DNA of 64,000 bases from V1-33 sp964523105 (GTDB lineage: Bacteria; Verrucomicrobiota; Verrucomicrobiia; Verrucomicrobiales; V1-33), in the NCBI GenBank assembly GCA_964523105.1, contig CAZFZN010000002.1:248001-312000 (forward strand), written 5' to 3'. A program made the position numbers and the translations under genes. Below the pieces are notes generated by a model that was not told where the DNA came from, did no database searches, and was given only the letters and a program-made list of their open reading frames with translations. Position 1 is the stretch's first letter. Every line of letters begins with the position of its first letter. Below are positions 1-9,700 of this stretch, one piece after another.

Positions 1-288
1 TACATCGCCGGGACCTTTGCGCTGCTGGGTTCGGACACTCTGCTGCTTCAGTTCGTCGGAGCCGCTTCGGACGGCTGGAGCGAGATGGAATTCCTCCAGG
101 TGATCGGGAAAACCTACACCCTGGAGCGTTCGCGGGATCTCGTAGCGTGGGAACGCGCGCCGGTGGTGTTCAGCGGCGTGCGCACCGGCGCAGTGCTCGA
201 CTGGATGGCCTCGGACACCCTCATGCAGCGCCTCTTCACCCCGCCGGATGGAGGCATGCGGTGGTTCTACCGGCTCATCGTTCGCTGA
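1..288 (+). CDS. C-terminal fragment of an exported protein (5' end outside window)
   Basis: The reading frame is open from the first base and ends at a TGA at 286-288, so this is the last ~95 residues of a longer protein. The tail contains GKTYTLERSRDLVAWERA, a pattern (GKTY-x-L-x-x-S-x-D-L-x-x-W) that closes many verrucomicrobial secreted proteins; related tails end the proteins at 27572-30709, 34295-37261 and 39880-43008 here. It lies 21 bp upstream of the next gene on the same strand and probably shares its transcript. Function cannot be assigned from the fragment. An internal ATG at 85 exists but there is no reason to prefer it. Confidence 0.75.
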   Translation, partial: YIAGTFALLGSDTLLLQFVGAASDGWSEMEFLQVIGKTYTLERSRDLVAWERAPVVFSGVRTGAVLDWMASDTLMQRLFTPPDGGMRWFYRLIVR

Positions 289-309
289 AACGCCCCACCA
301 ACTTCCGCC

Positions 310-2064
310 ATGAAACTCCGTCTCTCTCTCATTCTCGCCGCCCTCACTGCGAAGGCTTCTGCTCAGTGGACCCGCGAGACCTACTTCCTCCCCGCCGGCT
401 GGTCGGCGATCTACATGCTCAACGACGCGAGCCATGCGACGCTCGATGCACAGCTCGCCGCTTATCCCGCCATCACGAAAGTGTGGCGCTGGGTGCCGTC
501 GAATCTCCAGTCCACGTTCCTCTCCAGCCCCACCGAGCCGGTGCAGGCGAATGAATGGAAAACGTGGGTGCGGGGCCAGCCGCAGAACACGACCATGAAC
601 ACCTTCGCGCCCGGCCACGGCTATCTGGTGTATGTCAGCGGGACACAGCCGGTGAATCTCCAGCTCACCGGCAAGGCGCTCCTCATCAAGCCGCAGTGGC
701 ACTCCAGCGGAGCGAATCTGCTGGGCTTTCCCGTCGCGCCCTACGTTACCGGATCACCGCTGGCGCGCTTTGGCAGCGCTACGGGCGGCTACTTCGCACC
801 CATGACGTCTCAGGGCTACAATGCTTCCACGACGCTGGTCTATCAATACATCGGCGGCGAGATCACCCCCACCACGAATCCCCAGCGGATCAATGGATTG
901 ATCAATGCCGGAATGCTGCGTGGCCGCGCCTACTGGATGGATATGGCCACGGTGAGTGACTATGCCTCTCCGGTGCTGGTGGAGGTGAATGACGGCCGCG
1001 GGCTCAGTTTCGGCAGCCAGGGCGGGCCGCAGAAAATCATCGTGCGCAACAAGAGCGCCGCCCCGCTCACGGTAACGCTGATGCCGACCGCCAGCGAAAC
1101 TCCGCCGGCCGGGCAGCAGCCCATCGCCGGCATGGTGCCGCTGCTCCAGCGCGTGTGGAATGCGACCACGCAGCAGTTCAACTACACGCCGGTGCCGGCC
1201 ACGCTCACGGCCAATCTCGCCGCCGGTGCCAGCACCGAGTGGACACTCTCGCCGGATCGCACGGCCATGACGGCAGCTCCAGGTTCGCTGTATGCTACGG
1301 CATTGAAGATCACCGACAGCGGCGCCCACGGCAGTTACTCGATGCAGTATGTGCCGGTGACGGCCTCCACCTCCGGCCTCGGCGGCCTGTGGGTGGGCGA
1401 GGCGGTGATCAATCAGGTGCAGAATCACCTCCAGCGCTATCAGCGCAACGAAGACGGCACCAACGCCGTGGACGAGCAGGGCCGCTTCATTCCCGTCGGT
1501 CCACCGGTGACGAATGCCTCGGGCACGGCGCAGCCTTTCCGCCTGCGGGTCATCGTGCATGTGGATGCCGCGGGCACGGCGCGCCTGCTGTCGAATGTGT
1601 ATATCGGCAAAGTCTCCTCGCTGCCTCCCGGGCCGGGCTTCACCGCGCGTCAGGCCGCACTCGTCCCGGAGGAAATTGCGAAGGCTTCACGCATCACTGC
1701 CACGCATCTGCCGCTGGATGTCGTGCAGTCCTTCACCGGCAATTTCGGCGCCGGTGCGACGCTCGACGCCACGGTGAACTGCGGTGCCGCCGATCCGGTG
1801 AATCCCTTCCTGCACACCTATCATCCGGATCACGACAACCTCGACGCCCGCTTCTCCGGCCCCACGGCGGAGACCTTCGCCGTGAGCCGGGCCATCACGC
1901 TGACAGTGGATGCCGCGAGCCCCGGCAATGAACCCGGCTGGGGCAGCAGCCTCATCACCGGCCATTACAGCGAGACCCTCAGCGGCCTGCACAAGAACCC
2001 CATCAGCATCACCGGCAGCGTCACTCTGAAACGCGTCTCGGAGATCACCAACTTCGTGCCCTGA
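310..2064 (+). CDS. Exported hypothetical protein, 584 aa
   Basis: The product starts with a clear Sec signal peptide (MKLRLSLILAALTAKASA, cleavage predicted near residue 18). The mature part opens with a Trp/Gly-rich segment (YFLPAGWSAIYML, then WRWVP, WKTWVRG and GHGYLVYVSG) and continues with beta-rich, Thr/Ser/Ala-rich sequence to the end, with no membrane segment and no catalytic motif that I recognise. It sits between a partial exported gene (21 bp upstream) and an S74-type fibre gene (52 bp downstream), all on the plus strand, so it is probably part of one exported-protein operon. I do not recognise a named family; a role at the cell surface together with its neighbours is an inference from context. 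Confidence 0.75.
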   Translation: MKLRLSLILAALTAKASAQWTRETYFLPAGWSAIYMLNDASHATLDAQLAAYPAITKVWRWVPSNLQSTFLSSPTEPVQANEWKTWVRGQPQNTTMNTFAPGHGYLVYVSGTQPVNLQLTGKALLIKPQWHSSGANLLGFPVAPYVTGSPLARFGSATGGYFAPMTSQGYNASTTLVYQYIGGEITPTTNPQRINGLINAGMLRGRAYWMDMATVSDYASPVLVEVNDGRGLSFGSQGGPQKIIVRNKSAAPLTVTLMPTASETPPAGQQPIAGMVPLLQRVWNATTQQFNYTPVPATLTANLAAGASTEWTLSPDRTAMTAAPGSLYATALKITDSGAHGSYSMQYVPVTASTSGLGGLWVGEAVINQVQNHLQRYQRNEDGTNAVDEQGRFIPVGPPVTNASGTAQPFRLRVIVHVDAAGTARLLSNVYIGKVSSLPPGPGFTARQAALVPEEIAKASRITATHLPLDVVQSFTGNFGAGATLDATVNCGAADPVNPFLHTYHPDHDNLDARFSGPTAETFAVSRAITLTVDAASPGNEPGWGSSLITGHYSETLSGLHKNPISITGSVTLKRVSEITNFVP

Positions 2065-2116
2065 CCATCCCGTTTCACAAACCAAACCATCCAAACCTAT
2101 CACTTCCCATTCCGCC

Positions 2117-3730
2117 ATGAAAACCCGTACGCTTCTCCTCCCCCTGCTCGCCCTCCTCACCGCCGCCCCGCTCCACGCGGTGCCCGCCGTGCCTGAGATC
2201 ATCAACTACCAGGGCTATGTCACCAATGCCTCCGGCGTCGCACTGCCCGACGGGAACTACGACATCTTCTTCCGCATCTACAACGGGGCGACCGGCGGGA
2301 CAGCCCTCTGGGCGGAGAAGCAGACGGTCACGGTCAGCGGCGGGCAGTTCAGCGTGATGCTGGGCAACGGCGTCACCGTGGGCACCACCAATCACGATCC
2401 GCTGGGCACTTTCCTCACGACCAATGCCGCGACGGGGAATCTCTTCATCGGGCTGTCGGTCAATGCGGTCGGCCAAAGCAGTGCGGCGGAATTCGCGCCA
2501 CGGCAGCAACTGGTCGCGAATCCCTTCGCGCACCATGCGAAGCTCGCGGATACGGCCACTGTCGTGGCGGGTAACGGCGTCGGCACCACGGCGCTCGCGG
2601 CGAGTTCTGTGACTTCCGCGAAAATCGCCGACCTCAATGTGACGACGGCGAAGATTGCCGATGGAAACATCACCAGCGCGAAGCTCGCGGACAGTTCCGT
2701 CACCGGCGCCAAAATCGTGGACGCAACCGTCTCCGCCGCTGATCTCGCCGCCAATGCCGTGACCTCAGTGAAACTCGCCGATGGTTCGGTGACCTCTGCG
2801 AAGCTGGCCGCCGGAGCGGTCCTTGCCGCCAACATCGCCCCGGGGAGCGTGGGCACGGCACAGTTGGCGAACAGTTCCGTCACCGCCGAAAAGCTGGCCC
2901 CGGCTGTTATTGGGAGCAGCCAACTCGCCGACGGCAGCGTGACCAACGGCAAGCTCGCGGCGGACGCCGTCACCAGCGCCACACTGGCTAATGGATCGGT
3001 CACTGCCGCAAAGCTCGCGGGTGCCGCCGTCAGTCCTGCCAACACGACCTTCGCCTCCCAGGGCGGCAGCACACTGACGCTGAACCCTGCCGGTACCGAT
3101 ACGGCTACCGCCCCCGTTCTCACCATTTCCAACGCCTCCATACGCGCCTCGGCGCCGACGGAAACGCTCGCCTATCCTTTCCGTGTCCGCCAGCAGCTCA
3201 CTTCTTCACCGGGGTTTTCCTCCGGGGCCTACGAGTGCGGGTTCCAGGTGATTAAGGTCACCAACTCACTGAGCCAAACTTTTCCGGGGCTCAAACTTCA
3301 ACTGTTGAACCCAAGCGGCGGCATTATGGGAGGTGCTTTCCTCAGCAGCAGTTCCGGAACCTGGGCTGTCACGAGCGACGCACGCTGGAAGAAGGACATC
3401 CACACGGCTGATGGTCTGCTCGGCAAAGCCATGAAGCTCCGACCCGCGTGGTTCCGCTTCAAAGCTCAGGAGGACACCGCTCCGGAAACCCTCGGATTCA
3501 TCGCACAGGAGGTCGAGAAGGTGCTGCCGAATTTCGTGACCAAAACGGACGACCGGCTCACGCTTGATTACTCCGGGCTCAGCACCGTGGCCATCGGTGC
3601 TGTGCAGGAGCAGCAGACCCTCATCGAAAAGCAGAGTGCGCAAATTAAAGACCTGGAGGCGAAGAATGCGGCACTGGAGGAGCGGCTGTCACGGCTGGAG
3701 AAGGCGATGCTGTCTGTGGCGGCGAAGTAA
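2117..3730 (+). CDS. Exported fibre-like protein with decapeptide repeats and C-terminal S74 chaperone domain, 537 aa
   Basis: A signal peptide (residues 1-~21) is followed by a globular region (25-160) and fifteen in-register ten-residue repeats at about 161-310, consensus A-D-x-S-V-T-x-A-K-L, which would suit a trimeric beta-solenoid or fibre shaft. The C-terminus (about 417-537) is a Peptidase_S74 intramolecular chaperone, the domain that trimerises phage tail spikes and endosialidases and then cuts itself off. Its Ser-Lys dyad is present as S420-D-A-R-W-K425, with the family's five-residue spacing, and is followed by GFIAQEVEKVLP and a coiled coil (about 495-533). Phage versions lack a signal peptide; here the signal peptide and non-phage neighbours point to a chromosomal surface protein. 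Autocleavage would be expected just before S420 but is untested. Confidence 0.85.
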   Translation: MKTRTLLLPLLALLTAAPLHAVPAVPEIINYQGYVTNASGVALPDGNYDIFFRIYNGATGGTALWAEKQTVTVSGGQFSVMLGNGVTVGTTNHDPLGTFLTTNAATGNLFIGLSVNAVGQSSAAEFAPRQQLVANPFAHHAKLADTATVVAGNGVGTTALAASSVTSAKIADLNVTTAKIADGNITSAKLADSSVTGAKIVDATVSAADLAANAVTSVKLADGSVTSAKLAAGAVLAANIAPGSVGTAQLANSSVTAEKLAPAVIGSSQLADGSVTNGKLAADAVTSATLANGSVTAAKLAGAAVSPANTTFASQGGSTLTLNPAGTDTATAPVLTISNASIRASAPTETLAYPFRVRQQLTSSPGFSSGAYECGFQVIKVTNSLSQTFPGLKLQLLNPSGGIMGGAFLSSSSGTWAVTSDARWKKDIHTADGLLGKAMKLRPAWFRFKAQEDTAPETLGFIAQEVEKVLPNFVTKTDDRLTLDYSGLSTVAIGAVQEQQTLIEKQSAQIKDLEAKNAALEERLSRLEKAMLSVAAK

Positions 3731-3775
3731 TCCGCCAAAGCCCCGGGTCCACTCCTTTCCAAAACTTCGCCGCTC

Positions 3776-6700
3776 ATGAAACGCTATCTGTTCTACGCCC
3801 TCGGGCTTTTGTTCCTGCTGCCCACGCCGCGGGCACACGCGGACGTTCAGGCCACTGTGCAAAACCGCCTGCCCGCCCCGCCAGAAGTGGGGAGTCCGAC
3901 ACCGGGACAATTCAGTTCCGCGGCCATCACCTCCGGAGGCGTGGACCGCGCAGCGACGACTCATCCTCAGCCAGCGGCCTACCCTGCCGCCACCACCGGC
4001 GGCGTCACCCGGCAACTGCGCCGCGTTGTCATTGGCACCTCGTTTGCCCTCGGCTCACCGGATTTCGCCTTCGGCGATCAGATCACGCCGCCGCTGGGCA
4101 ACTGGCGCGCCAAACCCGCGCAGCCCGGCGAATTCATCCGCACCATCGACGGCGATACCCAGCCTGTTCCTGCGGGAACGGTGCTGCACTACTATTACAG
4201 CCCGCATTCGGAGAAGGTCTATGCGGCGGAGCCCGGCAGTGTGGATGTTCACTGGGTCAGCGCCACGTCCACCAACGGCATCTACACGGTGCAGAAGGAG
4301 ACCTACATCGTTTCCGCCGTGCCCTCAGGGACTGTGGAACCCAGCCGCATTTTCTGGACGGAGTCACCCAGCGACGGCCCGCCAGTCTATCTGCCGCCGG
4401 CGGTGAAGGAGGCCTACATTCACTACCGCAGCGACTTCCCGGCGAACTCCGGCACACCGGTCAACGGGAATGACAAGACGTTCTACCTCGACGCCCAGCC
4501 CGGCAGCAAAATCTTCCGCGCCCGCGAGCGCACCGGACGCATCTTCATTGAATTGCTCGGCGAAACCACCGATGCCGTGAATGGCCTCCGCGAATCCCTC
4601 GGCGTGCGCGTGGTGGATGTCTTCAGCGGCACCACTCCCGGCGAGACCTCCTTCAATGTCACGGCCCATCTCGGCGAGCGTCTCCAGCCATCCAATGGAG
4701 ACGCCTCGCTGGTGCCCGACGAAAGCCCCATCGGTTCCACCACGACACCGCCCTTCATCTTCAACCGCCCGCTGAATAACGACCCGGCCTATTTCGCCGA
4801 GCAGGAAACCACCGCCGACGGCCAGGCCGTCATCTTCTGGAAGAAGCCGGACGCCCAGGGGATCCGCTGGCCCTACTTCCGCAACAACTACATTCTAGAG
4901 TGGCCCACGGACGGCGCAGACTACGCGCTCAATGCCCTCGATGGCAGCGACATCGCGACCCCAGTGGATGTCTTCACCGAACACACGCCGCTGCTCATTC
5001 ATCAGGACACGCCGGACGAAGCCGCGCTGAATGGAGGCACTTTCACGGTGTCACCCGGCACCGACGGCACCAACCGCGCGCTGCTGCTCATGCAGTCGAA
5101 TGGCCGCTTCTGGTATGTGCGGGTGCTCAGCGCCACGCAGGATAAGTTCACCGGCATCAATGGCGGCACGCAAACCGTGGCCGGTGTCACTGTGCCGGGC
5201 ATGGTGAACTACACAGGCACCGCGCTCGTCGGCGAACGGCTCGCCCCGCCGCCGCTGGCCCCGGATGACACCCTCGGCCCGCTCAGCCGTGCCGGTCACA
5301 TCGTCGTTTCCACAGGCAAAGCCTTTCATCCGCTCGCCTACTTGGACCCGCAGGGACCCGCAGGCTTTGCCGCCGCCGAGGCGCAGAGTGAGATCATTCC
5401 GGTGAACGCCCTGAGCGGTCAGAATCAACTGCGGGTAAAGTGGTTCCGCCGCCTCGCCGCTCCTTCCGCAGACTTCCGTCCGCTTTACTGGCCTGCCGTC
5501 ACCGCGACCTACACGATCTCCTGGCCCTCCGAATCCACCGACGCGAACGACGAGATCGTCATGGCGCGGAACAACGGCACCGGCGGTCAGCTTGCCGGGC
5601 TCAGCGATCTTTCCCTCTACGCGCAGAACGACACCAGTTTGCCTGGCTACAATCCGAACGAGGAACACGCGATGCTCATCGCTGGCGAAGCCTACGCGCT
5701 GCGCGATGACCTGAATACCTCCGCGACTTCACTGCCCGCCGTGCTCGTCAACTACCGCGCACCTGATGGCCGTCCCGCGATGCGGGTCTTCCGCGTGCTG
5801 CGCGAGAAGCAGGACGCGCTGCACAACTATCGGTTCCAGTACAACGTTGACGCCGGCACCATTCTCCAGGCTCCCGCGCCGCTGCCGTTCCTTCCTCCGC
5901 CGGTGAATGCGCAGGGGCAGTTGATGAATGCGGAGGTCGCCACCCAGGGCGCAGACGCCGGGAACAACACGCCGGCCTACTACGACAAGTTCACCTACGA
6001 AGACCGCAAGCACAGCCATTGGGTCTATCGCGGACCGCACACAGGCACATTGGGCAGTTTCACCATGCGCTACTACTACGTGGTGCAGCAGGGCTTCGAC
6101 TTTCCCGGGGTCACGCCGCGCCCCGAGGTCGGCAGCATCCAGCCCTATCTGCGCGCGGGCGCTCCTGGCAGTTATGTGGACCAGCCGGTGGACGTCGTCT
6201 TCCAGCCGCAGTGGCCGGCCGGCACACCGGTGCTCAACTTTGGGCAGACGCTGGGCAAGGCGCAGTTCGGCCTGCCCGACATGCGCAATCAGACCAGCGT
6301 GCAGGTCATCTACGAACAGTCGCGCGCCAGCACCGCCGCCGCCGATGTCATCACCGTGAATCTGCTCGATCCCACGCGGGAGAAAACCTATCTCATGGGC
6401 AGCGGCCAGTTGCAGAGCGTGCCGGGCAGCGTGGCCACCGATGCGCGCAACGGGAAGGTCTATTTCCAGAACCTGCCGCCGCATCTCAAGGAGCGTTTCT
6501 ACTTCAATCCGCTCATCGGCACCAAAGGCGCGCTCGTCTTTGAAGGCCGCTTCGTGGATGACATCGTGGGCGACGATTACTTCCTGCTCAATGTGCTCCG
6601 TGGTGATGACCTGGATGCCGTGAAGGACCTGGTGCCAGCCAGCGACGCGAACCGCTCCGCATGGAACAGCGCCGTGGACGGACTCGCCACGATTGTTGAA

Positions 6701-9700
6701 ACCAAAGTGCCGAGCACCACCGTGCCGGGCACGTGGGAAGTGGACACGGCGCAGAATATCACGCGCACCAGCGAGCAGCCGGTCGTCATCACCGACGACG
6801 ATCAGGTGGTGAACAGCTACGCGCTCGCCGCGGCGGGCATCGGCAGCGGCTACGTGACCGTCATCACCGGCAATGGCGGCGCGCACGCGACACCCGAAGG
6901 CGAACCGGTCTCCATGCACATCATCCGGGTGGGCGAGGGCAACTACCGTGGCCAGGTGAAGCCGCTGCTCTCCGCCAATCCGCTCGATGAAAAAGTGACG
7001 CTGCGGCACTCGGGCGATTTCGCGGGCAATCCAGGCGACTATGAATTCCAGTGGCGCTACTCGCCGCCCATCGGTGGCCGCGCGCCGTCTCTGGATCCCG
7101 GCCTCGATTTCCCCGGCGACGCATGGATCAATCCCGGCGGCAGCGATCTGGGCAATCAATACATCGTGCAGGGCGCGTCGGTGCAGACGCTATCCGACAA
7201 CTACTGGATCATGCGCTACCGCCCGCGTTCCACCTCACATCCGGCGCACCTCGTGTGGTCGGACTGGACGGCGCCGGCCCTTGCGGAAGGCTGGATCAAG
7301 CGCGCGCTCGCCGGCATCAACCCGTTCAACCAGCGCATCAGCGACTTCTTCAACAATGCGGTGAACACCGATGTCAGCATCCTCACGCAGGCCGGGGCGC
7401 GCTGGGAAGGCGACGTGGCGCTGAACCTGTCGAACATCAACGAGTTCGGCCTGCTGGAAATCTATGAGACCATCCTGAACCGCGGCATCATGCTCAGCAT
7501 CAATGGCGCGCCGCCCCAAGATTACGGCCCGGCCAATGACGCGCTGCTCCTCGCCAGCGGCTACATTTCCGACCTCTATTCCATCATCGGCGACGAAGCC
7601 GCGGCCGACGCGGCGAATCCCACTATCGCCTTCGATGCCCAGGCTATCGGCTCGGTGGCCAGCAGCCAGGTCGCCGTGGACTTCGAGCAGGTGTTCAATC
7701 AAACCAGCACCGCTCGCTTCGCCTTCCAGGGTCAGGTGGCAAACCTCATGGAGGAGGAACTCGCGCTCCTGCGCGGTCGCGACGACCTCAATTCGCCGGG
7801 AGTGGAGATTTCACCGAGCTACAACCGGATGTATTGGAACTACACCCGCGGCATCAGCGCCGGCGAAGTCATTTACGCGCTGAACTACAACATCCGCGAA
7901 CGGCAGGAAGACTCCGCCGACGGCAGGATTGATGCCGCGGATGCGCAGCGCATGTTCCCGCAGGGCCACGGCGACGCCTTCGGCCACTACCTCAGCGCAC
8001 TCACGCCCTACTATCGTCTGCTCACGAACGACAACTTCACCTGGGCTCCCCGCATCGAAGCCGTGAATGTGCTCGGCGTGCCGGTGCAGGTGGATTATTT
8101 GGACGAACGCAAGTTCGCCTCCGCTGCGGCGCGCGTCACGCGCACCGCGAAGCAGATCGTGTCGCTGGTGCAGCGTCAGGCCCAGAGCAGCGACCGCTCG
8201 CAGGGCTGGCGTCGTCTGCGCGACGGCGATGACGCCGCGCAGAACTACCGCGACGGCACCGCGACCTCCGCCAAACGCACGCGCCACTGGGGCATGGACG
8301 AATGGGCGGCGCGCGGCGGTCAGGGCGCATTCTATCACTGGGTGGTCGCCAATGCCGTCCTGCCTGCCGAGGACACGGAGCACACGGGCATTCAGAAGAT
8401 CGACCGCCGGACCGTGCCGGAACTGGATGAACTCGCGCTCAACGCCGACGAGATCCAAAAAGCCGCGGACAAGGCCAACGCATGGCTCAATCCGCTGGGC
8501 CTCGACGCGAACAGCACGCTCTTCGACATCAGCCCGGCCGAAGTCGCCGCGGGCAAAACCCACTTCGAGCAGATCTACGACCGCGCGGTCGCCTCGCTGA
8601 ACAACGCCTTCAGCACTTTCGATCAGGCCACCGCCAGTTCGCGTCTGCTCCGTTCGCTGGAAAACCAGGCCGATGATCTCAGCGCCGCCGTCTATGATCA
8701 GGAGCGCGCGTTCAATCTGAAGCTCATCGAAATCTACGGCACGCCCTACGCCGGCGACATCGGCACCGGCAAAGCCTACCCCGCCGGCTACGATGGCCCG
8801 GACCTCTACCGCTACTTCTACGTCAACCGCGCCACGGCCTTCACCGATGCCTTCAATGCCGGTCAGGACTACACCGTGACGGTCAATGCCGTCGGCTATT
8901 GGAGCGAAGGCCGGCAGTATTTCCCGGAAGATCCCGGGGAACTCGACTTCAACGAATTCTACCTGCCGGAGGACCGCATGACGCCCATGAGCTTCACCAT
9001 GTCTGCGGAAGGCGGGGTGCAGTATGCCACGCCGGAAATGGGACGCCGCCAGCGCCCGGGCCTCATTCAGATTGCGCTGCAGGACATTGATGCCAGCCGC
9101 GAGGATGTCATCGCCTACCTCGATGTTTACAATCGCCGCCAGGCCATTCTCCAGGAGAAGGTCGAGACGTTCAACGAAGCCATCCAGGCCTATCTCAACC
9201 GTCAGGACATCAGCAGCACGGCGCGGGATGAAATAGACACGCTGCTCAACAGCATCGCCGCGCTGCGATCCACGGCGAACACTGCGGAAGCCGCAGCAGC
9301 CATCGTGGACGCCGTCGCGAACGCCGCCACCGAAGGCTTCCCGGATACTATTGGCACATCCAACGACCCGTCGTTCGCCGCACGGTTCAGCGCCAAGATC
9401 CTCTACGTGACAGCCCTCGGCATCGGCACTACGATTTCCCTCGCAGCCAACAGCGCCGCGGACTTCGATGAAACCGATGTCGCATTGCTGGAGAACGATC
9501 TCGACCGCCAACTGGAGGAAGCCGGCTTCCCGCCCGAGTATCTGGCGATGGCGGCCGATGTTCAGGCCGCATTCTACGACTGGTACGCCACGACTTCCAA
9601 TGTGGACCAGCCGCTGATGATGCTCCAGAAGCGCCGCATGCAGCTGTATGCGCTCATCGCAGAAGGAGAGAGCGTTCAGCGGAGCCGGGAGATCTTCCGC

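Noticed and set aside
2597..3046. 30-bp periodic repeats considered as a CRISPR array
   Set aside because: The period is continuous coding sequence with diverged codons and no repeat/spacer alternation.
2392..3141. Antisense frame over the decapeptide repeats
   Set aside because: Its apparent repeat structure is only the mirror of the 30-bp repeats of the fibre gene.
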